A stretch of DNA of 64,000 bases from an uncultured Acidobacteriia bacterium (lineage in GTDB: Bacteria > Acidobacteriota > Terriglobia > Bryobacterales > Bryobacteraceae). The DNA lies in the NCBI GenBank assembly GCA_903875575.1, contig CAIQWJ010000059.1, forward strand, positions 1-64,000, in the 5' to 3' direction. Under the pieces are notes generated by a model. The model was not told the origin of the DNA. It did not search any database and saw nothing but the letters and a program-made list of their open reading frames with translations. A program made the translations under genes and the position numbers. Of the stretch, positions 55,170 to 64,000 are shown one piece after another. How positions within the stretch are numbered: position 1 is the stretch's first letter; each line of letters opens with the position of its first letter.

Positions 55170-57290
55170 ATGTCAAAAGCGATCAAAGCAGCGGAAAAAG
55201 CAGTCACGGTTGCGGCCGGTGTGGCATGGAACGCGTTTAACGCGCTGAATTCCATCAAGCAGAACCCGTCGTTTACGCCGAAATGGTCTGAGAAGCCGCT
55301 GTTGAAATCGTGGGAAAAGCAGAAGCCGCCACTGGGCTGGCCCCGCACCACGGATTCGCTCTGCCCGGTTTGCGTCCCGGAGATGCGCAAGAAGATTCTG
55401 GACGGCGAACTGCCGGTGGACGTACTCCGCACGGAGAAGATGGGCGAAATCAAGGCCCAGATCATCGAGCGCGACGGCAAGATCCTGATGGTGAAGGATT
55501 GTCCGATTCACGGCCACTTTGAAGACGTGATGGCGATGGATCCGGCGTTCCTGCAGAAAGTGGAACGCGTATTCCCGGGCCGCGACATTCGCGCCCACAA
55601 CGATAAAGATCTCCACAACCACGGCTCCTCCACAGTGACCCACGGTCGCGGTTCGGTACTCACCATCGATCTGACGAACCGCTGCAACATGATGTGCGAT
55701 CCCTGCTTCATGGATGCCAACCAGGTCGGCTTTGTGCACGAACTGAGCTGGGAAGACATCCAGACGATGCTGGACAACGCGATTTCGATCAAGCCGCGTC
55801 GCCAGATGTCGGTACAGTTCTCCGGCGGCGAGCCGACGCTTTCGCCGTACTTCCTGGACGCTGTTCGTTACGCCCGGAAGGTGGGCTACAACAGCGTGCA
55901 GGCCGCGACCAACGGGATTGAGTTCGCGAAGAGCCCCGAATTCTGCCGCAAGGCGCAGGAAGCTGGTCTGCGTTACGCTTATCTCCAGTTCGATGGCATC
56001 GGCAACGCGGCGAATTCCCACCGCGCCATCGGCAACCTGTTTGACGTGAAACTGCGTGCGATTGAGAACCTGCACTCGAACGGCGTGGACATTGTTCCTG
56101 TCATCACGATCATCAACGGCGTGAACAACGAGCAGGTGGGCCGCGTGATTCAGTTCGCGCTGGACAATCCGAAGAAAATTTCGTTCCTCTCGTTCCAGCC
56201 TGTATCGTTCACGGGCCGCGACGAAGAGATCACGCCGGAACGCCGGGAAGCACAGCGCTACACGCTTTCGCACCTGGCGCACGACGTGAAGAACCAGATC
56301 GGCATGGGCGAGCCCACGCGCGACTGGTATCCGATTTCGTTTATCAGCACGTTCTCCGACTGGTCGGATCTGGTGCACGGACCGAATGCCGATTGGGGCC
56401 AGTTGAGCTGCGGCTGCCACCCGAATTGCGGTACGGGTATGGCCGTGATGATCGACAAGGAAACGAAGGAATTCAGCCCGGTGACGGCGTTCCTGAATGC
56501 GGAACAACTGGCGAAGGACATCGCGGCGGTCAACGACGCGGCGCGCGGCAAGTTCCTGACGGTGCTGGGCGGTACGCTGGCACTGCTTCGCAACTACGAT
56601 CCGGCGCAGGCTCCGAGCAGCTTCCGGCTGACCGATTTGCTCCAGAAGTTCGACAAGGGCCTGGGCGCGACGGGCAAGAACTACGGTAAAGTGACGGGCG
56701 ACCGCACCTTTGAAGACATCGAAAAGCGCCGCAAGGATCGCTGGAACTTCCTGTTCATCGCGGGTATGTGGTTCCAGGATCTCTTCAACTACGATTTCCG
56801 CCGCACCGAGCAGTGCATCATTCCGTACTCGACGCAGGAAGGCGAAATCAGCTTCTGCGCTTACAACACGGGCGTGGGCTGGCGCAACATCGTTGAGAAG
56901 ATGCACATGACGGCGACCCTGACCAAGTGGTATGAGGAAAAGGGCCGGCACGAAATCATTGCGGGCGGCAAGGCCGTGAATCTGCCTTCGAAGGATCACT
57001 CGCTGATTCTGGATCCGGTTGCCGTGGCGGCCGGCATTCAGCATGACCTGGACGATAAAGGCATTGCGAAGACGGCCCGCGAAGAGAAGACACGCGCGCG
57101 GAATGAGTCGATGGTGAAGAAGGCCGCTGAGGATGCGAAGATGGCCAAGCTTTACCGCGAAGTAGTGCTCAAGGAAAAGCCGATTGAAGCGGGCTTTGTG
57201 CCGGTGAGCATGCTGGGCGGGATCGCACCGGCTCCGAAGGCGGCAGCCAAGACCGAAGTGAAGGAAGAAGTAGGCAGCTTCGGCGATTAA
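55170..57290 (+). CDS. Radical SAM enzyme of the tetraether/membrane-spanning lipid synthase type
   Basis: 706 residues from the ATG at 55170 after AGGAG. An N-terminal Cys pair in SLCPVCVPEM and CPIHGHFED lies before the radical SAM domain with CNMMCDPC (CxxxCxxC) near 180, SGGEPT near 220 and ATNGIE near 246. C-terminal Cys follow in CGCHPNCG near 420 and QCIIPYS. Layout and motifs match archaeal Tes/MJ0619-like proteins that join lipid tails. In Acidobacteria such enzymes are linked to iso-diabolic acid, the membrane-spanning lipid. The substrate is inferred. A terminator follows 31 bases later. Confidence 0.82.
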   Translation: MSKAIKAAEKAVTVAAGVAWNAFNALNSIKQNPSFTPKWSEKPLLKSWEKQKPPLGWPRTTDSLCPVCVPEMRKKILDGELPVDVLRTEKMGEIKAQIIERDGKILMVKDCPIHGHFEDVMAMDPAFLQKVERVFPGRDIRAHNDKDLHNHGSSTVTHGRGSVLTIDLTNRCNMMCDPCFMDANQVGFVHELSWEDIQTMLDNAISIKPRRQMSVQFSGGEPTLSPYFLDAVRYARKVGYNSVQAATNGIEFAKSPEFCRKAQEAGLRYAYLQFDGIGNAANSHRAIGNLFDVKLRAIENLHSNGVDIVPVITIINGVNNEQVGRVIQFALDNPKKISFLSFQPVSFTGRDEEITPERREAQRYTLSHLAHDVKNQIGMGEPTRDWYPISFISTFSDWSDLVHGPNADWGQLSCGCHPNCGTGMAVMIDKETKEFSPVTAFLNAEQLAKDIAAVNDAARGKFLTVLGGTLALLRNYDPAQAPSSFRLTDLLQKFDKGLGATGKNYGKVTGDRTFEDIEKRRKDRWNFLFIAGMWFQDLFNYDFRRTEQCIIPYSTQEGEISFCAYNTGVGWRNIVEKMHMTATLTKWYEEKGRHEIIAGGKAVNLPSKDHSLILDPVAVAAGIQHDLDDKGIAKTAREEKTRARNESMVKKAAEDAKMAKLYREVVLKEKPIEAGFVPVSMLGGIAPAPKAAAKTEVKEEVGSFGD

Positions 57291-57321
57291 TTCTCGCTTC
57301 GAGCGAAGTCAGTATCAAAAG

Positions 57322-57350
57322 GGCCGTCGGGGCAACCCGGCGGCCTTTTT
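57322..57350 (+). terminator. Rho-independent terminator of the radical SAM gene
   Basis: GGCCGTCGGG-GCAA-CCCGGCGGCC, one U-G wobble, followed by TTTTT. The GCAA tetraloop is a stable GNRA loop. Confidence 0.88.
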
Positions 57351-57388
57351 GCGCACCGTATACTGAATTACATTCCAGAGGAGCCCAG

Positions 57389-60300
57389 GTGAAAGTCCCG
57401 GTTACTGCGAAAGCTCTTTTCACGACTCTGTTTTTCGTCGGCCTTTCGGCGGGGCAAAACACTCCAATTACTATCTCCGGCCTGACTGTTTCCGGAACGA
57501 TCAACGGCGTGGGACTGGTATCGGGGTCGGGCACTGCGACGGTTACCGGCATCGCAAGCGGAACGTTCACGTTGAGTGAGTCTGGCATGGCGCAGGTCCC
57601 CTGCGGTGGCACAACATCCCTCAACCAGGTCATCACATTCAACAGCAGCGATAGTGTGACGCTGACTGAAAACTTCCCGGCGAACTGCACCGGCGGCAGT
57701 TCGACCACCACAATCAGCTTCAACGTGGCCGGCGGCACGGGGGCGTTCAGTGGCCGAAGCGGGTCCGGCACACTCACGCTCACGACGCAGCCGAGCCAGA
57801 TCGATACGCCATTTTCCTACACGCGAACGGGCAGTGGCACGGGGACGCTGACGCCGCAGATACCCACCATCGCCACGTCGGGGATTGTTCCGATTTACAG
57901 CGCGGTCCCCACCATTCAGGCCGGCGAATGGGTGTCCATCTTCGGAACCGGATTCTCGGGCTCGGCGACGGTATGGAAGGGGGATTTCCCCACTTCTCTG
58001 GGCGGAGCCAGCGTGACAATCGACGGCAAGCCCGCGTACCTTTGGTATGTCAGCCCCACGCAGATCAATCTGCAGGTGCCGGACGATTCCCAGACAGGAA
58101 CTGTTTCCGTGGCGGTGAAGACGGCAAACGGAACATTCACTTCGACAGTCACGCTGGCCGCTGCTGCGCCATCGTTCAGCCTGCTGGACAGCAGGCATGT
58201 CACAGGGATCATCCTTCGCGGCGATGGCTCGGGATCTTATGGCGGCGGCACGTACGATATCCTGGGACCGACCGGGAGTTCTCTGGGCTACGCGACGGTA
58301 GCGGCGAAGCCGGGAGACGTCGTTGAGCTCTTCGCGGTCGGGCTTGGGACAACGAATCCGACCGTGCCACCCGGACAGGCGTTCACAGGTTCCGCACCCA
58401 CAGTCGGCGCGATTCAGATTCTCATCAACAATGTCAGTGTGACGCCGTCGTTCGCGGGACTGTCCGGTGCGGGTCTTTATCAAATCAATCTTGTCATTCC
58501 GCCCGGGCTGGGCACCGGAGACGTCTCACTTCTCGCCGTTACCACCAGTGGCGCACAGACCCAGCCCGGTGTCGTAATCGCACTTCAGAAGGGCCCCGTT
58601 GCCAATCAGAATCTCACGATAACGACGTCTGGAACCGGCAGCGGAACCGTCAGCACGTCGCCGGCGGGGACCTCATGCGGGGCAGGGTGTGTGACCTTCC
58701 CCGGCGGAACGGTAGTGACGCTGACACCGGCAGCGGCTGCGGGATCTGCTTTCGCCGGATGGTCTGGTGGTTGCTCCGGAACGAACAGCTGTAGCGTGAC
58801 CATGGACAACAGCCAGTCCGTTCATGCCGTCTTCGGCCCTGTGGTGAATCCGGTTCTGACTCTCGTGACAGCGGGCACCGGCACCGTCGCCGCTTCCCCT
58901 GCGGGAACCTCGTGCGGGACCGGTTGCCTGAGCTTCAGTCCGGGAACAGTGGTTACGCTGACGGCAACGCCAGGCACTGGATCCACGTTTGGCGGATGGT
59001 ACGGCGCTTGTACGGCAGGGACCTCTTCAAACATCTGCCAACTGACCATGAATGCCAATCAGACGATCAACGCCACGTTAAATCTGAGCGGATTCGTCAG
59101 CGGCATCGCGGCTTCAGGCTCGGCTGTTGCCGGCGCGAGTGTAACGCTCCGGGACAGCACGGGAATGTCGAGCAGTACGTCCACCGATTCCAAAGGAGCC
59201 TACGTACTGAGCACGGCAGGCATGACGCCTCCTTTTCTGATTCAGGTACAGCCGTCATCCGGCGCGAAACTTTACAGTGTCAGCGCGGATAGTTCCTCGA
59301 CAACCACCATCAATACGCATCCGTATACAGACCTGATCATTCGCGCCTGGTATGCGTCACAGGGGAAAGACATCGATGCCGCATTCCTGAATCCGGTCTC
59401 GCTGCCCGCCCCAAACCCGGCCAGTGTGAAACTGCTGGGCAACGCGACTACCGGCCTCATACAGTTGTGGCTCGCCAACGCCGGCGTCAATGCCTCGCAG
59501 TTCAACCTGATTTCCAGCCCTTTTGCCGCGGACCATACCGGTCTTGATCTGGTTCTGGACGAGAGCGTGGTGAATGCGGCCGCAGGCACTGTGGTCATTG
59601 CGGCGGGCGGGACCACCCAGACTTCAACCATCAGCTACAACTCCGGTAACGGCACCATGACGCTTGGTTCAACAACCACGGGTCCTGGCGGAACCAGCAT
59701 GAATACGAGCACGCTTGTTGTTCCCGCGCAATCCGCCCAGCAGACGGCGGTCAACAGCATGATGGCGACGCTGACCGGGTTTTTCAATGCGGTTACGTCT
59801 GCCGGCGGCGCGCTGACGGCCAGCCAGCTCACACCATTCATGGCAACCGATCTGGTGCATGACGGTCTGAATCAGAGCCAACTTGCGGCAAGCCTGGCCA
59901 CCACCTGGCGCGGCAGCGTCGTTCCGGCCATACAGCTTCAGCGGATCAAAAGCATCGACCTCGCACACGGAATCGCGGATCTTGTCATCACGCAGGGCCA
60001 AAGCGAATTCTGGCTTGAAAACGTGGCCGGCACATGGCTGATCGGTGGAGATAACAGAATTGCCGCGATCAATCTGACGGCGCAGTCGGACACCTATGAG
60101 GGCAGCCAATCGGGAAGCGGTCCGCAGATCAATATTCAGGTGCTGGCCCCACAAGGCAAAGTGACCGGCGTCAAGGTCACGGATGCTTCCGGGATCACTG
60201 GGTATAAAGCCTCCGCACTCCAGCAGGGGTCCACCAGCGTGGAAGTTTTTCAGCCAACTCCCGGCACCCAACTGACGGTGAACGTCGATTCGTTTGTCGC

Positions 60301-60754
60301 ACTCTCGGGTTTTCTCGGCAGCAAGCCGATCCCCGCCGACTCGCTGTTCACATTTGCGGTCGCGCCCCTGTCGGGAACCGTGGCCAACTATAGCGTGCCG
60401 ACCAATACCTTCACAACCGATGCAATCACCATAACATCACCCACAAGCGGCACGCTTTCCAGTTACACCCTCGGTCAGCCGCTGGCTGTGCAGTGGCGCC
60501 TCCCAGGGACGTATGCTCTAGCCAATGTTTCCCTGAATGCGGTAGCGGAAACCGGGCCTGACGGTCCCTCCACGTTTTCGTGCGCGGTCAACGGCAGCTC
60601 TTACAGCACCCCGGGCGCGCTGGCAGGTGCCACCTCCGGAACGATTACGATTCCCGCCACTTGCAATGGTCTGCCGGTACTCAACGTGCACGTGACTGTT
60701 CTTGCAAGGGGAGTCAATGGCGAGCAGGCGTATTCGATTCTCTCGATGCAGTAA
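57389..60754 (+). CDS. Large secreted protein with TIGR03437 domain and InlB-type repeats
   Basis: 1121 residues from a GTG after AGAGGAG. Signal peptide ends near SAGQ (residue 23). A Ser/Gly/Thr-rich N-terminal beta region is followed by a TIGR03437 domain (about 160-395: SIFGTGFSG, INLQVP and FAVGLGTTNPTVPPG). Two bacterial beta repeats (about 405-560) have CGAGCVTFPGGTVVTLTP and CGTGCLSFSPGTVVTLTA. A carboxypeptidase-like module and further extracellular sequence follow. Probably a surface/adhesion protein; its length and repeats match lineage-specific families. Confidence 0.85.
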   Translation: MKVPVTAKALFTTLFFVGLSAGQNTPITISGLTVSGTINGVGLVSGSGTATVTGIASGTFTLSESGMAQVPCGGTTSLNQVITFNSSDSVTLTENFPANCTGGSSTTTISFNVAGGTGAFSGRSGSGTLTLTTQPSQIDTPFSYTRTGSGTGTLTPQIPTIATSGIVPIYSAVPTIQAGEWVSIFGTGFSGSATVWKGDFPTSLGGASVTIDGKPAYLWYVSPTQINLQVPDDSQTGTVSVAVKTANGTFTSTVTLAAAAPSFSLLDSRHVTGIILRGDGSGSYGGGTYDILGPTGSSLGYATVAAKPGDVVELFAVGLGTTNPTVPPGQAFTGSAPTVGAIQILINNVSVTPSFAGLSGAGLYQINLVIPPGLGTGDVSLLAVTTSGAQTQPGVVIALQKGPVANQNLTITTSGTGSGTVSTSPAGTSCGAGCVTFPGGTVVTLTPAAAAGSAFAGWSGGCSGTNSCSVTMDNSQSVHAVFGPVVNPVLTLVTAGTGTVAASPAGTSCGTGCLSFSPGTVVTLTATPGTGSTFGGWYGACTAGTSSNICQLTMNANQTINATLNLSGFVSGIAASGSAVAGASVTLRDSTGMSSSTSTDSKGAYVLSTAGMTPPFLIQVQPSSGAKLYSVSADSSSTTTINTHPYTDLIIRAWYASQGKDIDAAFLNPVSLPAPNPASVKLLGNATTGLIQLWLANAGVNASQFNLISSPFAADHTGLDLVLDESVVNAAAGTVVIAAGGTTQTSTISYNSGNGTMTLGSTTTGPGGTSMNTSTLVVPAQSAQQTAVNSMMATLTGFFNAVTSAGGALTASQLTPFMATDLVHDGLNQSQLAASLATTWRGSVVPAIQLQRIKSIDLAHGIADLVITQGQSEFWLENVAGTWLIGGDNRIAAINLTAQSDTYEGSQSGSGPQINIQVLAPQGKVTGVKVTDASGITGYKASALQQGSTSVEVFQPTPGTQLTVNVDSFVALSGFLGSKPIPADSLFTFAVAPLSGTVANYSVPTNTFTTDAITITSPTSGTLSSYTLGQPLAVQWRLPGTYALANVSLNAVAETGPDGPSTFSCAVNGSSYSTPGALAGATSGTITIPATCNGLPVLNVHVTVLARGVNGEQAYSILSMQ

Positions 60755-60844
60755 GACCAGCATCGGCGGCCTTTTTCTTTGCCGGTGCGGAATCCTGGAG
60801 CTGTGTGGCCGCATCAAACGGCCCTCAGACTGGATTGGGGGCTA

Positions 60845-61516
60845 ATGAACATTCAACAGATTTGGCGCTATCCGGTGAAGTCAATGGCGGGGGAACGGGT
60901 TGACGCGGCCCGCGTGACAGAAGCGGGCATTGAAGGAGATCGGGGCATTCAGGTGCGGAACAAGTCGGGCCGCACGGTGACATCCAGAACTCACCCGCAA
61001 TTGTTTGGCTTTCACGCGACCACGAGTGACAGCGGCGAAGTCTTGATCGACGGACGTCCGTGGGACAGTCCGAAGATTCTGGAGCAGGTACAGCGGACCG
61101 CTGGCCCCGGCGCGCGCCTGGTTCGCGATGAGACGCAGGACCGTTTCGACATACTCCCGTTGCTGGTGGCTACCGATGGCGCGATTGCGGCGTTCGGCCG
61201 GGACGTACGACGGCTGCGGCCAAACATCGTTGTTGGTGGTGTCGCGGGGCTGAAGGAAAGAGGCTGGCAGGGCGGGCAGTTGCTGGTTGGGCACGGAGCC
61301 GAATCCATCGTGATCGGCGTCCATGACCTTCGGGGACGCTGCATCATGACTACCTTCGACCCCGATACACAGTCACATGATCCAGAGGTACTGCGCGACA
61401 TCGTCAAGCGCTTCGGCGGCAAGCTGGCGTTGAACTGCGAGGTGATTCAGGGCGGGGTGATCAAAGTGGATCAGGAGGTGCGCTTTGTCGGTGCGGGAAC
61501 AGGCAGCGAGTACTGA
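60845..61516 (+). CDS. MOSC domain protein (second copy)
   Basis: 223 residues from the ATG at 60845. MOSC N-terminal phrase IQQIWRYPVKSMAGERV and LRPNIVVGG, with a Cys in HDLRGRCIMTTFDPDT. It is shorter and divergent from the copy at 20570-21280, suggesting different partners. Confidence 0.88.
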   Translation: MNIQQIWRYPVKSMAGERVDAARVTEAGIEGDRGIQVRNKSGRTVTSRTHPQLFGFHATTSDSGEVLIDGRPWDSPKILEQVQRTAGPGARLVRDETQDRFDILPLLVATDGAIAAFGRDVRRLRPNIVVGGVAGLKERGWQGGQLLVGHGAESIVIGVHDLRGRCIMTTFDPDTQSHDPEVLRDIVKRFGGKLALNCEVIQGGVIKVDQEVRFVGAGTGSEY

Positions 61517-62027
61517 ACATGCGGCGCGCGAACGATTGCGACGAAGCTTTCGGCCCGCGGCGCTGCGGATTCTATTTGTTGGTGAGTCACCGCCGGCTTC
61601 GGGAAAATTCTTCTATCGGAGAGACTCGGGACTCTACCGTGCGATGCGGGCAGCGTTTCAGGCGGCAGATCCGTCGATCGATGAGGAACATTTTCTGGAG
61701 ACGTTTCGCGCGTGTGGCTGCTACCTCGTCGACCTCTGCCCGGAACCAGTCGACAAGCTGGAGCGCGCAATGCGGGCTGCTATGTGCCGCGAAAGTGAAG
61801 CATTGCTGGCTAATACGATTCGACGGCTGCAGCCGGAGACGATTGCCACCCTGGTGCGTTCCATCGAGGGCAATGTAGCGCGAAGTATTGCGCGAACGGT
61901 TTGGCATGGGCGGGTGATCCAGCTTCCTTACCCCGGAAGATGGGCGCGGCACAGGAGCGCGTTCGCGGGAGAGGTGGCCCCGCTTGTCCGCGAATTGCTG
62001 ACGCACTCTCTGGCTGCGCCCCGGTAG
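61485..62027 (+). CDS. Uracil-DNA glycosylase-like superfamily protein
   Basis: 180 residues from a TTG at 61485 with AGGAGG six bases upstream; a GTG two codons later is also possible. The phrase LRILFVGESPPASGKFFY near 28-45 is the UDG-superfamily nucleotide-binding start. It overlaps the MOSC stop by 32 bases. It may be a nucleotide-binding relative without glycosylase activity; motif C (LHPSP-like) is replaced by LPYPGRWARHR. Confidence 0.7.
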   Translation: MSVREQAASTEHAARERLRRSFRPAALRILFVGESPPASGKFFYRRDSGLYRAMRAAFQAADPSIDEEHFLETFRACGCYLVDLCPEPVDKLERAMRAAMCRESEALLANTIRRLQPETIATLVRSIEGNVARSIARTVWHGRVIQLPYPGRWARHRSAFAGEVAPLVRELLTHSLAAPR

Positions 62028-62053
62028 ACAACACCAGGTTACGATACTTCCGT

Positions 62054-62539
62054 ATGCTCAATCTTCATTCCGTGCCGCTGGCGATTCCGGAAAATGCCAA
62101 CATCATTTTGGGCCAGAGCCATTTCATCAAGACCGTGGACGACCTTTACGAGGCGATGGTGAATTCGTCGCCCGGGATCAAATTCGGCGTCGCCTTCAAT
62201 GAGGCGTCGGGACCGTGCCTCACACGCAGCGATGGGACCGATCCCGAGATGAAGCTGGCGGCGGTCGAGATGGCGACAGCGGTGGGTGCCGGGCATTTCT
62301 TCGCGATCGCGATGCGTGACGCGTTCCCGATCAACGTACTGAAGAGCGTGCAGGCGGCTTACGAGGTTTGCAACATCTTCTGCGCAACGGCGAATCCGGT
62401 GCAGGTGATTGTGGCGGAGACGGAGCAGGGGCGGGGCGTGCTGGGCGTGATCGATGGCTCGTCGCCGAAGGGCGTGGAGACGGATGAGGATGTGGAGAAA
62501 CGGCGCGGATTCCTGCGGATGATCGGTTATAAAAGGTAG
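62054..62539 (+). CDS. Adenosine-specific kinase family protein (PF04008 type)
   Basis: 161 residues from the ATG at 62054; the longer frame from 61901 lies inside the previous gene. Family phrases: NIILGQSHFIKTVDDLYEAM, GIKFGVAFNEASGPCL, and VAETEQGRGVLGVIDGSSPKGVE. The archaeal founding structure has an adenosine-like ligand; the physiological reaction is unsettled. Confidence 0.85.
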   Translation: MLNLHSVPLAIPENANIILGQSHFIKTVDDLYEAMVNSSPGIKFGVAFNEASGPCLTRSDGTDPEMKLAAVEMATAVGAGHFFAIAMRDAFPINVLKSVQAAYEVCNIFCATANPVQVIVAETEQGRGVLGVIDGSSPKGVETDEDVEKRRGFLRMIGYKR

Positions 62540-62554
62540 CGCGGGCGGGATTGC

Positions 62555-63031
62555 TCAAACCCCAAACTGACGGAAGTGATGGTCGGCGTGCAGATAGCCC
62601 CATCGCAGCCATTCCCATTCCGTCAGGTCGCCAAATATGGGATGCCGCCCGAATTTGAAGTCTCTCGGGACTTGCGCAAACCGGCGGATGGCCGCAGCCA
62701 GAGCTTCAGCGTCCCGAGTAAATTCCAAAGGCCGGGTTCCGCCCACCAACTGATCCACCTCCGGGCGGGTGGGAACTCCTTTGGGCCAGGTCAGGGACGT
62801 GTGGAGGGCAACCCATCGGACCAGAGTGCGGTTGAGAACTGTGACGGCCTCGCTGGCGGAGCGCTCGCTCATCGCCAGCGTGAATGCGTCCGTCAGGTGA
62901 CAGATCATCTGGTGGGCGTTCATCTTGCCCCAGATTGCCTGGCTTTCCGGCCGGAGGCTCCCCAAGCGATCCAGTAAGAGTTGGGCTTCCATGGAGTCGA
63001 GTGTTTGCATTGAAGTTGAGGGACCTTTCAT
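62555..63031 (-). CDS. DUF1569 (DinB-like) protein
   Basis: 158 residues. Four-helix DinB-like fold with MNAHQMICHLTDAF and the terminal YLHADHHFRQFGV, giving three His for metal binding. In-frame ATGs at 63031 and 63010 are both possible starts; neither has a strong ribosome-binding site. Function unknown. Confidence 0.78.
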   Translation of the reverse strand: MKGPSTSMQTLDSMEAQLLLDRLGSLRPESQAIWGKMNAHQMICHLTDAFTLAMSERSASEAVTVLNRTLVRWVALHTSLTWPKGVPTRPEVDQLVGGTRPLEFTRDAEALAAAIRRFAQVPRDFKFGRHPIFGDLTEWEWLRWGYLHADHHFRQFGV

Positions 63032-63040
63032 ATTATCCCG

Positions 63041-63544
63041 CTACTTCGCGGGTGGGCATGCCACGCCACGGATACGCGCGTTCATTGAAAAGTCGGGGAG
63101 CCGGATGGTGATGGCGCGTTCCGGGCCGCCATTGCAACCGGAGACCCTGACCCGCAGTGTGTCGGCTGCGCCAAGCGTGAAAGTTGTGGTCGCGGTGACT
63201 CCGGATTTTTCCAGTTCGAAAATCCGGTTCCGATCGCGGGAATAGATCCAGATCGGGTGCGCCCATGACTGGTGGCCGCCGGACGCTTCCGTGCCGGCAA
63301 CGAAGAAGACAGAATCAGCCGTCCATGCGGCCTGAACGACGCCATAGCCGTGCGCACCGTCAGGCGAGGTTTGATCATGGATCAGCAAGACCTGACCCGC
63401 AGGCATTGACTTACTTTCCGTGCGCGATTCGCCGGTGCGGTTCGTCGATATGATGGCGGTGGTTTTGCCGTCGGGAGAGGCGTATTCGCGAACGGTTTGC
63501 GCGAAGCAGGGCGCGCTGAGAAAGATCAGAATGAAATGCCGCAT
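63041..63544 (-). CDS. Small secreted hypothetical protein
   Basis: 167 residues from the ATG at 63544, with a signal peptide ending PCFAQ. Beta-rich, with YASPDGKTTAIIST and QAAWTADSVFFVAG; not recognised. It follows purF by 15 bases on the same strand, probably cotranscribed. Confidence 0.6.
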   Translation of the reverse strand: MRHFILIFLSAPCFAQTVREYASPDGKTTAIISTNRTGESRTESKSMPAGQVLLIHDQTSPDGAHGYGVVQAAWTADSVFFVAGTEASGGHQSWAHPIWIYSRDRNRIFELEKSGVTATTTFTLGAADTLRVRVSGCNGGPERAITIRLPDFSMNARIRGVACPPAK

Positions 63545-63559
63545 CGGCACCCCCGAAGT

Positions 63560-64000
63560 TTATCCGCCGGTCTTTTTGCCGGCTCGGATGAGTTGCTCGA
63601 TGCTCACAAGATCTGTCGGATAGTCGCCGGTGTAGCAGGCGTAGCAGTACTTGCCGTGAGTATCGGCCACGGCATGCTGCAGAGCGCCGTGTGAGAGAAA
63701 TGCGAGCGAATCAGCTTCCACAAATCGCCGGATCTCTTCAATTGAACTGTTCGCGGCGATCAGCTCACTTTTGTTCGGAGTGTCGACGCCGTAAAAACAG
63801 GGCGAGACGGTCGGGGGACAGGATATACGGAGATGGACTTCGCGTGCGCCTGCATTCCGCACCATGCGGACAATCTTGCGGCTGGTGGTGCCGCGCACGA
63901 TGGAATCGTCAATCAGTACGACGCTCTTGCCTTCCAGTAGACTGCGCACCGGATTGAGCTTGAGCTTGACGCCGAAATCCCGGATGGCCTGAGATGGTTC
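63560..64000 (-). CDS. purF: Amidophosphoribosyltransferase, 3' part (runs off the window)
   Basis: The last 146 codons of PurF. The PRPP-binding loop [20 protein letters not shown] and the C-terminal [14 protein letters not shown] are diagnostic. The 5' part lies beyond 64000. It makes phosphoribosylamine in the first step of purine synthesis. Confidence 0.93.
   Translation of the reverse strand, partial: EPSQAIRDFGVKLKLNPVRSLLEGKSVVLIDDSIVRGTTSRKIVRMVRNAGAREVHLRISCPPTVSPCFYGVDTPNKSELIAANSSIEEIRRFVEADSLAFLSHGALQHAVADTHGKYCYACYTGDYPTDLVSIEQLIRAGKKTGG

Noticed and set aside
55173-57044. 623-residue open frame on the minus strand
   Set aside because: Antisense to the radical SAM gene, whose motifs are clear.

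Overview
The window looks like chromosomal DNA of an Acidobacteriota member, most likely of the Bryobacterales/Solibacteres type. The reasons are three genes with the acidobacterial TIGR03435 domain, one long protein with a TIGR03437-type domain, a System I cytochrome c maturation operon with acidobacterial-style variants, high GC, and several short dispersed-repeat motifs. No rRNA, tRNA or CRISPR array was seen. All taxonomy and family names come from reading the sequence; no database was searched.

Layout. 0.25-0.95 kb: SEC-C protein with a 36-bp tandem repeat. 1.1-8.2 kb: one ccm operon (ccmE, F, H-like, I-like, an accessory membrane protein, A, B, C, D). 8.4-11.5 kb: two tandem exported cyclophilins, a class A beta-lactamase-like serine hydrolase and a methyltransferase. 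11.5-14.8 kb (partly accessory): a split Aer-like PAS/MCP pair, a REP-associated transposase and two broken genes. 14.8-20.5 kb: a minus-strand module of TIGR03435 protein, BlaI repressor, M56 peptidase fused to TIGR03435, and ABC ATPase plus permease, with a 39-bp element repeated before the first two genes. 20.5-24.5 kb: MOSC protein, PIN toxin-antitoxin pair, hemY and hemE. 24.7-26.4 kb: PQQ-type beta-propeller protein. 26.5-32.8 kb: the translation cluster rimP-nusA-infB-DUF503-rbfA, with a promoter and terminator-like leader before rimP.

32.9-42.1 kb: S41 peptidase, sugar isomerase, NDP-sugar epimerase, DUF5060 protein, tsaB, DUF1579, cupin, a second PIN toxin-antitoxin pair, a frameshifted beta-lactamase-like gene and a DapA-family lyase/synthase. 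42.1-44.3 kb: groES-groEL behind a CIRCE operator. 44.4-47.3 kb: TIGR03435 gene with one internal amber codon, HicB antitoxin and CPBP protease. 47.3-54.0 kb: large surface or exported-looking proteins, including an M91-like metallopeptidase with a CFI box, its PKD-domain neighbour, and a degenerate ABC-ATPase/Wzt protein. 54-64 kb: queG, a radical SAM enzyme resembling tetraether/membrane-spanning lipid synthases, a 1121-residue TIGR03437 protein, a second MOSC protein, a uracil-DNA-glycosylase-like protein, an adenosine-specific kinase family protein, DUF1569, a small secreted protein and the 3' part of purF running off the window.

The parts most worth following are the radical SAM lipid-synthase candidate, the BlaI/M56-TIGR03435/ABC module with its repeated promoter element, the CFI-box peptidase plus PKD pair, the CXXXY-type CcmE, and the nusA-operon leader terminator. 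Gene-free gaps are all below about 300 bases apart from the remnant-bearing stretch 14352-14782; those with visible structure are listed.
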